NCBI GenBank assembly: GCA_937958785.1
Contig: CALGMY010000269.1
Coordinates: 1 to 33,720 of the forward strand
DNA length: 33,720 bases
DNA from: an uncultured Gammaproteobacteria bacterium
GTDB lineage: Bacteria > Pseudomonadota > Gammaproteobacteria > Steroidobacterales > GCA-2729495
Direction: 5' to 3'
Part shown: in pieces, positions 7,388-15,467 of the stretch
How positions within the stretch are numbered: the first letter of the stretch is position 1
How the letters are laid out: the number at the start of each line of letters is the position of its first letter
Notes under the pieces: generated by a model
Told to the model about the DNA's origin: nothing
What the model saw: only the letters and a program-made list of their open reading frames with translations
The model's database searches: none
Translations under genes and position numbers: made by a program

Positions 7388-9937
7388 CTAGCCGGCGTCG
7401 GTGCCGGGGGCGCCCGCCGGCTTCGGCGCCACCTTGCGGGCCCGGGCCTTCTTCACGGCCTTCTTGCGCGGGGCCTTCGGCTTCGGTTCCGCCGGTTCAC
7501 CCGCGCCATTGCCGGCCGCTGCGGCCGGCTTCACGACCTTTCTCGTGACCTTCTTCGCGACCTTCTTCTTCGTGGCGGGCCGGCCCCAGCGCCGCTTCGG
7601 CGGCGGTGCCTTGGCGATGAGTTCCCGGGCCTCCTCGAGGGTGATGGTCTCGGGCTCCCGGTCCTTCGGCAGCCGGGCGTTCTTCTCGCCGTCGGTGAGG
7701 TAGGGCCCCCAGCGACCCCGCAGCAGGCGGAGGTTGTCGACGCCGTAGTCCTTGATGAGCCGGTTGGCGTCGGCCTCCTGCTTCGCCCGGATGACCTCGA
7801 TCGCCTCCTCGAGCGTGATCTTGTAGGGATCGTGCTCGCGCAGGGACACGTACTTCTTCCGGACCTCGCCCGTGGCCTGGTCGACGGACTCGTACTGCAC
7901 GTAGGGGCCGAACTGGCCCGTGTTGGCGGTGACCGGCTCGCCCGTGGGCAGGTGGCCCAGGGCCCGGGGCAGCTTGAAGAGCTCCAGCGCCTCGGGCAGC
8001 TGGATATTGAACATGCTCTGGCCGGGCTGCAGGCCCTTCCAGCGGGGCTTTTCCTCGTCGTCCCGGGTACCGATCTGGATGAACGGCCCGAAGCGGCCGA
8101 AGCGGGCGGACACGGGCCGACCGGATGCCGGGTCGGTGCCGAGTTCCCGCACCTGGACGGCCTCCTCGCGGGTGACGGACTTGTCCTTCTCCTTGAGCAG
8201 CACCGCGAAGGGCTGCCAGAACTCGTCGAGCACGGGAACCCATTCCCGCTCGCCCCGGGACACCTCGTCCAGCTCGTCTTCCATGTGGGCGGTGAAGTCG
8301 TAGTCCACGTAGCGCGTGAAATTGTTGGTGAGGAAGCCGCTCACGATGCGCCCGCCGTCGGTGGGCTTCAGGGCCCGGCCCTTCAGCTCGGCGTAATTCC
8401 GGTTCAGCAGCGTGGAGATGATGGTGGCGTAGGTCGAAGGGCGGCCGATGCCACGCTCCTCGAGCGCCTTCACGAGGCTCGCCTCCGTGTAGCGGGGCGG
8501 TGGCTCGGTGAAGTGCTGCTCGGGCTTGATGGCCTCGAGGGGCAGCAGGTCCCCCTGCTGCACGGCCGGCAGTTTCACGTCGGTGTCGTCGTCGCCGCCC
8601 TCGTCGCGGCCCTCGAGGTAGACCGCGATGAAGCCCGGGCTCACCAGCGTCGAGCCGGTGGCCCGGAAGCGGCCCCGTTCGTTGTCCCGCGCAGGGACGA
8701 GGTCGACGGCCAGCATGTCGTAGACCGCGGGCTCCATCTGGGAGGCGATGGTGCGCTTCCAGACCAGGCTGTAGAGCTTGAACTGCTCGTCGGACAGGAA
8801 GCCGCGCAGGTCCTCGGGCACCCGCCGGATGCTGGTGGGACGGATGCCCTCGTGGGCCTCCTGGGCATTCTTGGCGGTGGTCTTGTAGACGTTCGGCTGC
8901 GCCGGCAGGCTCGCCTTGCCGTAACGCTCGACGATGAAGGCCCGGATGTCGTCCACGGCCTCCTTCGCGAGGCCCACCGAATCGGTACGCATGTAGGTGA
9001 TGAGGCCGACCGTGCCCTCGGGGATCGCGATGCCCTCGTAGAGCTTCTGGGCGACCTGCATGGTGTTGCGGGCCCGGAAGCCGAGCTTGCGCGAGGCCTC
9101 CTGCTGCAGGGTGGACGTCGTGAACGGGGGCGCGGGCCGGCGCCGCCGCTGGCTGCGTTCCACCGCCTTGACCTTCAGCTGGCCGCCCGCGGCGGCCTCG
9201 AGGGCCTCCCGGGCCGCCGTGGCCTGGGCCGCGTCCTGGAACGTGAAGGTCTCCGGCTTCTCCCGGTTGAAGGTGTCGATCACCTTCCTGCCGGCGTACT
9301 CCACGAGCCGGGCGGCGAATACCGCCGGTGCCCGCCCCGTGGCTGCCTCGATGGACCAGTACTCCTGGCTGCGGAAGGCCTCGATCTCCTCCTCGCGTTC
9401 CACCAGCATGCGCAGGGCGGGGCTCTGGACCCGGCCGGCGGACAACTTGGGGCTGATCTTGCGCCAGAGCAGCGGCGACAGCTTGAAGCCGATGAGGTGG
9501 TCCATGGCCCGGCGCGCCCGGTAGGCGTTGACCAGGTCCAGGGAGATCTTGCGCGGCCGCTGGATCGCCTCCTTCACCTCCCGCTCGGTGATCTCGTAGA
9601 AGACCACCCGGTAGACGTCCCGGTCCTTCAGCAGGCCGCGCTCGCCGAGTACCTCGTGCAGGTGCCAGGAAATCGCCTCGCCCTCCCGGTCCGGATCCGT
9701 GGCGAGGTAGAGGGCGCCACCCTTCTTCAGGGCGCCCGCGATCGCGTTGATGTGCTTCTCTTTCTCGTCGGCCACGGAGTACTTCATGAGGTACCCGTGC
9801 TCCGGGTCCACGGCGCCATCCTTCTCCAGGAGGTCCCGCACATGGCCGTAGGAAGCCAGCACCTTGAAGTCCTTGCCCAGGTACTTCTCGATGGTCTTGG
9901 CCTTCGCGGGCGACTCGACGACGACGACGTTGGTCAT
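7388..9937 (-). CDS. topA: DNA topoisomerase I (type IA), cysteine-free form
   Basis: An 849-residue type IA topoisomerase that relaxes negative supercoils through a 5'-phosphotyrosine link. The Toprim domain is at the N-terminus: Glu8 in VVVESPAKAK and Asp81/Asp83/Glu85 in DPDREGE. The active-site Tyr315 lies in GLITYMRTDS, close to E. coli Tyr319. The C-terminus has repeats of the RFGRFGPFIQIG / TGQFGPYVQY / RWGPYLTDG type (topoisomerase C-terminal repeats) instead of E. coli zinc ribbons. The whole protein contains no cysteine. The last ~80 residues are a Lys/Ala/Pro-rich tail, probably disordered and DNA-binding. It sits between smg and tsaC in the lysM-to-tsaC operon. Confidence 0.97.
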   Translation of the reverse strand: MTNVVVVESPAKAKTIEKYLGKDFKVLASYGHVRDLLEKDGAVDPEHGYLMKYSVADEKEKHINAIAGALKKGGALYLATDPDREGEAISWHLHEVLGERGLLKDRDVYRVVFYEITEREVKEAIQRPRKISLDLVNAYRARRAMDHLIGFKLSPLLWRKISPKLSAGRVQSPALRMLVEREEEIEAFRSQEYWSIEAATGRAPAVFAARLVEYAGRKVIDTFNREKPETFTFQDAAQATAAREALEAAAGGQLKVKAVERSQRRRRPAPPFTTSTLQQEASRKLGFRARNTMQVAQKLYEGIAIPEGTVGLITYMRTDSVGLAKEAVDDIRAFIVERYGKASLPAQPNVYKTTAKNAQEAHEGIRPTSIRRVPEDLRGFLSDEQFKLYSLVWKRTIASQMEPAVYDMLAVDLVPARDNERGRFRATGSTLVSPGFIAVYLEGRDEGGDDDTDVKLPAVQQGDLLPLEAIKPEQHFTEPPPRYTEASLVKALEERGIGRPSTYATIISTLLNRNYAELKGRALKPTDGGRIVSGFLTNNFTRYVDYDFTAHMEDELDEVSRGEREWVPVLDEFWQPFAVLLKEKDKSVTREEAVQVRELGTDPASGRPVSARFGRFGPFIQIGTRDDEEKPRWKGLQPGQSMFNIQLPEALELFKLPRALGHLPTGEPVTANTGQFGPYVQYESVDQATGEVRKKYVSLREHDPYKITLEEAIEVIRAKQEADANRLIKDYGVDNLRLLRGRWGPYLTDGEKNARLPKDREPETITLEEARELIAKAPPPKRRWGRPATKKKVAKKVTRKVVKPAAAAGNGAGEPAEPKPKAPRKKAVKKARARKVAPKPAGAPGTDAG

Positions 9938-9957
9938 TCCAATCCCTATAGACGACG

Positions 9958-9980
9958 AAGCCGCGACACTGGCGCGGCTT
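9958..9980. terminator. Stem-loop between smg and topA
   Basis: AAGCCGCG (9958-9965) and CGCGGCTT (9973-9980) form a perfect 8-bp stem with a 7-base loop in the gap between the smg stop and the topA start. Neither side has a good U-tract (the + strand has only GATTT), so it may be a weak terminator, an mRNA processing or stability hairpin, or an attenuator reducing readthrough from smg into topA. Confidence 0.35.
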
Positions 9981-10006
9981 GATTTAACCAGAGCTGTCCG
10001 TGGCCC

Positions 10007-10477
10007 TCAGTTCATCGCGCCCGTGCTCTCCTCGAAGACCAGGTCTTCCATGCGCGAGAAGGCGGCCTCCTGGCCGGGCTGGGCGAACAGCACCATCAGC
10101 ACGACCCACTTGACCTGCTCCCGGTCGATGGTGCCGGCGCCGAGGGCCATGAGCCGGTCGATGACGACCTCGCGCTGGACGGGCGACAGGATGCCGACCT
10201 GCTCCAGGTAGAGCAGGTAGCCGCGGCATTCGATGTCCAGCCGGCGCAGTTCGACCTCGTTGTAGACGCGGACGGAACGGTCACCGGGGACACCGGACAG
10301 CGGGGCGCTGGTCTCGTTGAGGCCGTCCAGCCAGTCGAGGGCGCTGTCGACCTCGGGCTCGCCGAAGCCGGCCTTCAGCAGCTCCTCCCGCAGCACGTCC
10401 TGGTCGGCGGCGTCGGGCTCCTGGTCGGAGTAGGTCTCGAACAGGTAGAGCAGGACATCGAGGACGGTATCGCTCAT
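10007..10477 (-). CDS. smg: Smg family protein (DUF494)
   Basis: A 156-residue cytosolic protein of the Smg/DUF494 family, recognised from the N-terminus MSDTVLDVLLYLFETY and from its place between dprA and topA, where smg is found across Gammaproteobacteria. It is acidic and predicted mostly helical, with the middle segment ALDWLDGLNE and a C-terminal helix-rich half. The biochemical role is not established. ATG 10477 overlaps the dprA stop by four bases (ATGA), indicating translational coupling. Length is normal for the family (about 157 in E. coli). Confidence 0.92.
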   Translation of the reverse strand: MSDTVLDVLLYLFETYSDQEPDAADQDVLREELLKAGFGEPEVDSALDWLDGLNETSAPLSGVPGDRSVRVYNEVELRRLDIECRGYLLYLEQVGILSPVQREVVIDRLMALGAGTIDREQVKWVVLMVLFAQPGQEAAFSRMEDLVFEESTGAMN

Positions 10478-11415
10478 GTGTCGACGCTCCCTGATTGGCC
10501 AGCCCGTTGGTAGCGGCCGCCGGAGAGTGACCGCACTAAACCCTGCATTTCAAGCAGCAGCAGCATGGAGGAAACCTCCCCGGCCGTCAATCCAGCGCGG
10601 GCGACGACCGTGTTGACGTCCACCGGATCCCAGCCGAGGCAGGCCAGCAGCCGCGCGTACTCGGCGTCCAGCGCCGGCGCGCCCGCGACGGGCCAGCCGC
10701 CGGACTCGGGCGCCTCGTCCCCGCGCAGCGCGCCCAGCAGGCCACCGAGTTCGTCGACGATGTCGGCGGCCGTCTCCACCAGTTTCGCGCCGTTGCGGAT
10801 CAGTCGGTGGCAGCCGCGCGCGACGGGATTATGTATGGAGCCCGGGATCGCGAAGACCTCGCGGCCCTGCTCCATCGCGTGACGTGCCGTGATGAGCGCG
10901 CCGCTCTTCAGGCTCGCCTCGACCACCAGGGTGCCGACGGCGAGGCCGCTGATCAGCCGGTTTCGCCGCGGGAAATTGCTGCGGTAGACCGGCGTGCCGG
11001 GCGCGAACTCGGCCACGATGGCGCCACCCCGCGCGACGATCTCGTCGGCGAGCGCGGCGTGATGGCGCGGGTAGACGATGTCGGGGCCGGTGCCGCAGAC
11101 CGCGATGGTGCGCCCGCCCGCGGCCAGGGCTCCCCGGTGGGCGGCAGCGTCGATGCCCTCGGCGAGGCCGCTCGTGATGCAGAAGCCGCGGGCCGCAAGG
11201 TGCGCCGCGAAGCCGTGGGCAGTCTCGGCGCCCGCGGGCGTCGCATGCCGGCTGCCGACGATGGCGAGCTGGGGCAGCACGAGCGCGGCAGGATCGCCGC
11301 GCACGAAGAGTTCGACGGGTGGGTCCGGCAATTCCCGCAGCAACGGGGGCCAGGCGGCATCACCCGGCGTGAGCCGGTGGGCGTCGGGCAGGGCGAGCCA
11401 GTCAGCGTTGGACAC
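10474..11415 (-). CDS. dprA: DNA-processing protein DprA/Smf, short N-terminus
   Basis: A 313-residue DprA. The protein binds incoming single-stranded DNA during transformation and loads RecA. The Rossmann-type core is intact: LAIVGSRHATPAG, SGLAEGIDAAAHRGAL, GTGPDIVYP, SNFPRRNRLISGL and SGALITARHAMEQGREVFAIPG. A C-terminal winged-helix-like domain (about 250-308) follows. Compared with the usual ~370 residues it lacks the N-terminal SAM/HhH-like domain. The start at GTG 11415 is backed by AGGAAGA about 5 bases upstream, and no earlier in-frame start is apparent before lysM, so the short form seems genuine. It follows lysM after 52 bases and overlaps smg by four bases. Confidence 0.93.
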   Translation of the reverse strand: MSNADWLALPDAHRLTPGDAAWPPLLRELPDPPVELFVRGDPAALVLPQLAIVGSRHATPAGAETAHGFAAHLAARGFCITSGLAEGIDAAAHRGALAAGGRTIAVCGTGPDIVYPRHHAALADEIVARGGAIVAEFAPGTPVYRSNFPRRNRLISGLAVGTLVVEASLKSGALITARHAMEQGREVFAIPGSIHNPVARGCHRLIRNGAKLVETAADIVDELGGLLGALRGDEAPESGGWPVAGAPALDAEYARLLACLGWDPVDVNTVVARAGLTAGEVSSMLLLLEMQGLVRSLSGGRYQRAGQSGSVDT

Positions 11416-11467
11416 GGGTCTTCCTGGGCGGGTGGTGACCCCGCCGCGGGAAGACCGGTGACGGGCA

Positions 11468-12550
11468 TCAGCTCGGGTTGCGGACCTTGTCGAGCGTGTG
11501 GATCGGGCCTTCGGCCTGCATCACCAGCGCATAGCTCAGGCGCTCGTAGGTCTTGAAGACCATTAGAGTCCCGGCCATCTCGTCCGGCAACTGCACTTTG
11601 CGGCCGAAGAGGCCGGAATCGACGTCGTCCCGGACCTTGCGGCCCGCCTGCCAGACCGACAGCACGTGGCCGGGCTCGAGGCCGTCCCGTTCGCCCCGGT
11701 TCAGCACGATCACCTGGTACTGGCCGATCTGGGTGACGCCATCCACCACGTGCACGATGCGACCTTCGACCGGCCGGTCCGGCGCGCGGGGCTGGAACTG
11801 CAGGGGCAGGGGATCGGTCCGGGCCACCAGCCGGTCGCCCTTCATCGTCTCCCGCTGGGAGTCGCTGAGCCGCACCGTGGCCGGGTCGCCCTCGCGGCGC
11901 ACCTGGCCCTCGGCAATGTAGATGCCCTCGTAGCCCAGCAGGTCACCGTCGTCCGGGTCGACCAGCTTCGAGCCGACGCGGACGACGCTGTAGGTGGCGT
12001 CCGGGCCCGCCAGGTCTCCCCGCACGTAGGCGTCGTTGCCCGTGGCGGCGACCAGGTGGTCGTCCCGCAGGGCCACCACGTGGGGCAGGTCGGCGATTTC
12101 CTTGCGGCTCAGCACCATGCCCTTGTCCAGGAACGGGGCAATGACCTCGTAGGGGATGGTCGTGACGGCCTGGTCCAGCGCCTCTTCCCGGATGCGGGGG
12201 GAGAGCCGGTCGGTGCCGGTGGCGCCGGCCACGGTGCCCCGGGAGCTGCGCAGCTGGGGCTGGCCGTCCACGTAGACCAGGGTGAGCACGTCACCCGGAT
12301 AAATAAGGTGCGGGTTCTCAACCTGGGGGTTCACGTACCAGATCTCGGGCCAGTACCAGGGATCCCGCAGGAACATGCTGGAGATGTCCCAGAGGGTGTC
12401 GCCCTTCTGCACCACGTAGCTGTCCGGATGGCCCGGATTCAACGGAATGCCGCCGCCCTGCTGGGCGGAGAGCCCGCTGGTCCCGGTGGCCAGCGCCAGC
12501 ACGAGGACCAAGGCAGCGGCCGACCGGCCGTTCTTCCCGGAGATATTCAT
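11468..12550 (-). CDS. LysM domain exported protein
   Basis: A 360-residue secreted or periplasmic protein. ATG 12550 is preferred over upstream in-frame starts because it has GGAG 8 bases upstream and begins a clean signal peptide (MNISGKNGRS, hydrophobic ALVLVLALATG, cleavage near LSAQQ). A single LysM domain follows at about residues 44-95: SYVVQKGDTLWDISSMFLRD, then NPHLIYPGDVLTLVYVDG. LysM binds N-acetylglucosamine in peptidoglycan. The remaining ~260 residues, beta-rich with no catalytic motif recognised, resemble the long tail of the LysM protein commonly encoded next to dprA in Gammaproteobacteria. It is the first gene of the lysM-dprA-smg-topA-tsaC series and divergent from def. A cell-wall-associated role is inferred. 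Confidence 0.9.
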   Translation of the reverse strand: MNISGKNGRSAAALVLVLALATGTSGLSAQQGGGIPLNPGHPDSYVVQKGDTLWDISSMFLRDPWYWPEIWYVNPQVENPHLIYPGDVLTLVYVDGQPQLRSSRGTVAGATGTDRLSPRIREEALDQAVTTIPYEVIAPFLDKGMVLSRKEIADLPHVVALRDDHLVAATGNDAYVRGDLAGPDATYSVVRVGSKLVDPDDGDLLGYEGIYIAEGQVRREGDPATVRLSDSQRETMKGDRLVARTDPLPLQFQPRAPDRPVEGRIVHVVDGVTQIGQYQVIVLNRGERDGLEPGHVLSVWQAGRKVRDDVDSGLFGRKVQLPDEMAGTLMVFKTYERLSYALVMQAEGPIHTLDKVRNPS

Positions 12551-12685
12551 GGGGACTCCATGCATTAAACTGAGCGCCCGGAAAACCCAGATCCGGCCGC
12601 GACTTCTGGCGCCAAGCGGCAGCAGATGTAGCATAAAATCAAGCCACTTACATAGCACTTATGGCCATACTGTGAAGTACGCACC
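12551..12685. promoter_or_regulatory. Divergent promoter region, lysM(-) / def(+)
   Basis: The 135 bases between two divergent operons hold the only AT-richer stretch nearby (about 12627-12680). On the leftward strand TTCACA is followed 16 bases later by TATGTA, and TTGATTTTATGCT lies further downstream. Both are only partial sigma70 matches. Promoters for both operons must lie here or within the gene starts, but the exact boxes cannot be assigned with confidence. Confidence 0.35.
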
Positions 12686-13225
12686 ATGGCACTCCTGAAA
12701 ATCCTGGAGTACCCGGATCCCCGCCTGCGGATCAAGGCCCAGCCGGTGGCGGCGGTGACCGACGAGATCCGCCAGCTGGCCGCCGACATGCTGGAGACCA
12801 TGTATGCCGCCCCCGGGGTGGGTCTTGCGGCCACCCAGGTGGACCGGCATATCCGCCTGGTCGTCATCGACATTTCCGAGACCCGGGACCAGCCCCATGT
12901 GCTGATCAACCCGGAGATCCTGTCCCGGGACGGCACCGAGACCGGGGACGAGGGCTGCCTGTCGGTCCCCGGCGTGACCGAGGGCGTCGCCCGGGCCGCC
13001 CGGGTCCGGGTGCGGGCCCTCGATGCCCGTGGCCAGGCGGTGGAATTCGACGCCGAGGGCCTGCTCGCGGTCTGCATCCAGCACGAAATGGACCACCTGG
13101 TCGGCAAGCTCTTCGTGGACTACCTCTCGGAGCTCAAGCGCCAGCGCCTGCGCAAGAAGGCCGACAAGGCCCGCCGCCGGGACGCCGGCCCGGCCAATGC
13201 CCCGGACCGGGCGCCCGTCATCTGA
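12686..13225 (+). CDS. def: Peptide deformylase
   Basis: A 179-residue metalloenzyme that removes the N-formyl group from nascent proteins at the ribosome exit. All three deformylase motifs are present: GVGLAATQV (44-52), EGCLSVPG with metal ligand Cys91, and QHEMDHL with ligands His133 and His137 and catalytic Glu134. The C-terminal extension is basic and helical (KRQRLRKKADKARRR), as in type 1B enzymes that dock on the ribosome. It starts at ATG 12686 and heads the def-fmt-rsmB operon. Its stop overlaps the proposed CTG start of fmt by four bases. Confidence 0.97.
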   Translation: MALLKILEYPDPRLRIKAQPVAAVTDEIRQLAADMLETMYAAPGVGLAATQVDRHIRLVVIDISETRDQPHVLINPEILSRDGTETGDEGCLSVPGVTEGVARAARVRVRALDARGQAVEFDAEGLLAVCIQHEMDHLVGKLFVDYLSELKRQRLRKKADKARRRDAGPANAPDRAPVI

Positions 13226-14163
13226 GCAGCCGCATTCTCTTCGCCGGATCGCCGGCCTTCGCCACGCCGACCCTCCGCATGCTGGTGGCCACTGGCCACC
13301 GGCCGGTGGCCGTGCTGACCCAGCCGGACCGGCCTGCCGGCCGGGGGCGCGGCGTCGCTCCCGGGCCCGTCAAGCAGCTCGCGCTGGAGTTCGGCATCCC
13401 CGTGCTCCAGCCGGAGACCCTGAAGACGCCGGAAGGGCACTCCGCCCTCGCCGGGCTGGCGCCGGATCTGATGGTCGTGGTCGCCTACGGGCTGATACTC
13501 CCGGCGCCCGTGCTGGCGCTGCCCCGGCTGGGCTGCGTGAATGTGCACGCCTCACTGCTGCCCCGCTGGCGCGGCGCCTCGCCGATCCAGGCGGCGGTGC
13601 GGGCGGGTGATGCCGAGACCGGGGTCAGCATCATGCAGCTCGAGGCGGGCCTCGACACCGGGCCGGTCTACGCCACGTCTTCCCTCACCATCGGTGCCGA
13701 CGAGTCGGCCGGTGAACTGGAGCAGCGCCTTGCGATCCTCGGGGCGGACACGCTGGGCCGCCTCCTGCCCGACCTGCTGGCCGGCCGCCTGCAGCCGGCA
13801 CCCCAGCCCGCCACCGGCGTCACCTACGCGGGCCGCCTCCAGAAGGGCGATGCCCGCATCGACTGGACGGCGCCCGCGGTCGCCATTGCGCGGCAGGTCC
13901 GTGCCTTCAACCCCTGGCCGGTGGCCGAGACCACGCTGGATGGCCAGCAGTTCCGGTGCTTCGCCGCCCGCCCCCTCGGCTCCGACGCCCCGGCCCCGGG
14001 CCAGGTGCCCGGACAGATCCTCGCGGCCGGTGCGGACGGCATCCACGTGCAGACCGGCAGCGGGCGGCTGGCCCTCCTCGAGGTGCAGGTGCCGGGCCGG
14101 CAGCGGGTGCCCGCCGCCGGCTTCGCCCGGGGCCGGCCCCTGGTGGGCAAGGTCCTCGGGTGA
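13222..14163 (+). CDS. fmt: Methionyl-tRNA formyltransferase, probable CTG start
   Basis: Transfers a formyl group from 10-formyl-THF to Met-tRNAfMet. Starting at the first ATG (13279) would remove the first strand of the formyltransferase fold. The same frame upstream encodes SSRILFAGSPAFATPTLR, the canonical Fmt N-terminus. No ATG, GTG or TTG is in frame there; the nearest plausible start is CTG 13222, whose CTGA overlaps the def stop. That gives 313 residues, versus 315 in E. coli. Catalytic Asn107 and His109 (VNVHASLLPRWRG) and Asp145 (GLDTGPV) then fall one residue from E. coli positions 106/108/144. The C-terminal OB-fold tRNA-binding domain begins near residue 208. Translational coupling to def is likely. 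A rare start or a small sequence error are the two explanations. Confidence 0.93.
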   Translation: MSSRILFAGSPAFATPTLRMLVATGHRPVAVLTQPDRPAGRGRGVAPGPVKQLALEFGIPVLQPETLKTPEGHSALAGLAPDLMVVVAYGLILPAPVLALPRLGCVNVHASLLPRWRGASPIQAAVRAGDAETGVSIMQLEAGLDTGPVYATSSLTIGADESAGELEQRLAILGADTLGRLLPDLLAGRLQPAPQPATGVTYAGRLQKGDARIDWTAPAVAIARQVRAFNPWPVAETTLDGQQFRCFAARPLGSDAPAPGQVPGQILAAGADGIHVQTGSGRLALLEVQVPGRQRVPAAGFARGRPLVGKVLG

Positions 14164-15419
14164 ACACACCCGGGGCCGGCACCCGGGCCCTCGCGGCGCG
14201 GGCGGTGGCCGGCGTGCTGGCCCGGGGCCAGACCCTCGAGGATTCGCTGGCGATCGTCCTGCCCGGCGCCAGCAGCCTGCCGGACCGGGACCGGTCCCAG
14301 GTGCGTGCCCTCGCCTTTGGCGCGATCCGCCACCACCATCGGCACCAGGCCCTGCTGAAGCTGCTGCTCGACCGGCCCCTCAAGGGCTCTGACCGGCTGC
14401 TCGAGGCGCTGCTGTCGGTTGGCCTCTTCCAGCTCGCCGGCAAGGACTACCCGGACCATGCCGCGGTGTCGGCCACCGTGGCTGCCGCGCAGGCGCTCGA
14501 CCAGCCCCGGGTCGCCGGCCTCATCAATGCGACCCTGCGCCGCTACCAGCGGGAGTCGACCGCGCTGCTCACCACCCTCGAGGGCGATCCGGCCGCCTGG
14601 TATTCACACCCGCCCTGGCTCGTGGCCCAGCTCCGCACCGACTGGCCGGACCAGTGGCGGCAGATCCTCGCGGCCAACCAGGCACACCCGCCGCTCTGGT
14701 TGCGCGTGAATCTCCTGCGCACGCGCGTCGACGATTACCTGGACCGGCTGGCGGCCGAAGGCCTGCGCGCGGTCGCGCTCACCGGCTTTCCCGCGGCCCT
14801 GCGTCTCGACACGCCGGTGCCGGTTAGCCGCCTGCCGGGCTTTGCCGACGGGCTGGTGTCCGTCCAGGACGCCGCGTCCCAGTTCGCCGCGCCGCTGCTC
14901 GCGCCGGAACCCGGCATGCGCGTGCTCGATGCCTGCGCCGCGCCGGGCGGGAAGACCACCCACCTGCTCGAACTCGCGGCGGGCCGGCTGGAACTCGTCG
15001 CCGTCGACAGTGACGAGGATCGGCTCACCCGGGTCCGCAGCAACCTGGACCGGCTGGGGCGCCCCGCCACGGTTTGCGCCGGCGACGCGACCACGCCCGC
15101 GGCCTGGTGGGACGGGCGGCCCTTCGACCGGATCCTGGTGGACGCGCCCTGCTCGGCCACGGGCGTCATCCGGCGTCACCCGGACATCAAGTTCCTGCGC
15201 CGGCCCGGGGACGTGGCCGGGTTCGCGACCCGCCAGCGCCTGCTGCTCGAGCGCCTGTGGCCCCTGCTGGCGCCCGGCGGCAGGCTGCTTTACAGCACCT
15301 GTTCCCTGCTCCGGGCGGAGAACCAGGCCGTCGCGCCGGATCAGGGCCAGAACCTGCTGCCCGGGGACCGGGATACCGACGGGTTCTACTATGCTCTAAT
15401 GAGCGTCGCCGCCCGGTGA
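14160..15419 (+). CDS. rsmB: 16S rRNA m5C967 methyltransferase RsmB
   Basis: A 419-residue SAM-dependent methyltransferase. The start is GTG 14160, overlapping the fmt stop (GTGA). An N-terminal NusB-like RNA-binding domain spans about residues 5-140 (HHHRHQALLKLLL, AGLINATLRRY). The catalytic domain has SAM motif DACAAPGGKTTHLLEL, the PCSATG motif with Cys331, and STCSLL with Cys381, the two cysteines of the RNA m5C mechanism. The region after RAENQAV jumps almost directly to GQNLLPG, about 25-30 residues shorter than typical RsmB; the final DGFYYALM strand is kept. Activity is expected, but the trimmed C-terminus is unusual. Confidence 0.95.
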   Translation: MNTPGAGTRALAARAVAGVLARGQTLEDSLAIVLPGASSLPDRDRSQVRALAFGAIRHHHRHQALLKLLLDRPLKGSDRLLEALLSVGLFQLAGKDYPDHAAVSATVAAAQALDQPRVAGLINATLRRYQRESTALLTTLEGDPAAWYSHPPWLVAQLRTDWPDQWRQILAANQAHPPLWLRVNLLRTRVDDYLDRLAAEGLRAVALTGFPAALRLDTPVPVSRLPGFADGLVSVQDAASQFAAPLLAPEPGMRVLDACAAPGGKTTHLLELAAGRLELVAVDSDEDRLTRVRSNLDRLGRPATVCAGDATTPAAWWDGRPFDRILVDAPCSATGVIRRHPDIKFLRRPGDVAGFATRQRLLLERLWPLLAPGGRLLYSTCSLLRAENQAVAPDQGQNLLPGDRDTDGFYYALMSVAAR

Positions 15420-15467
15420 CGGCCGCTGGCCCGCGCCAGCTGCACAGGGCTGCGGGGCGCACCAGCC

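Noticed and set aside
7025..9982. A 985-codon open frame on the + strand opposite topA and tsaC
   Set aside because: It mirrors conserved topA and tsaC codons; its translation is low-complexity, Gly/Leu/Val/Asp/His-rich with no recognisable family. Long antisense frames are expected in GC-rich genes.
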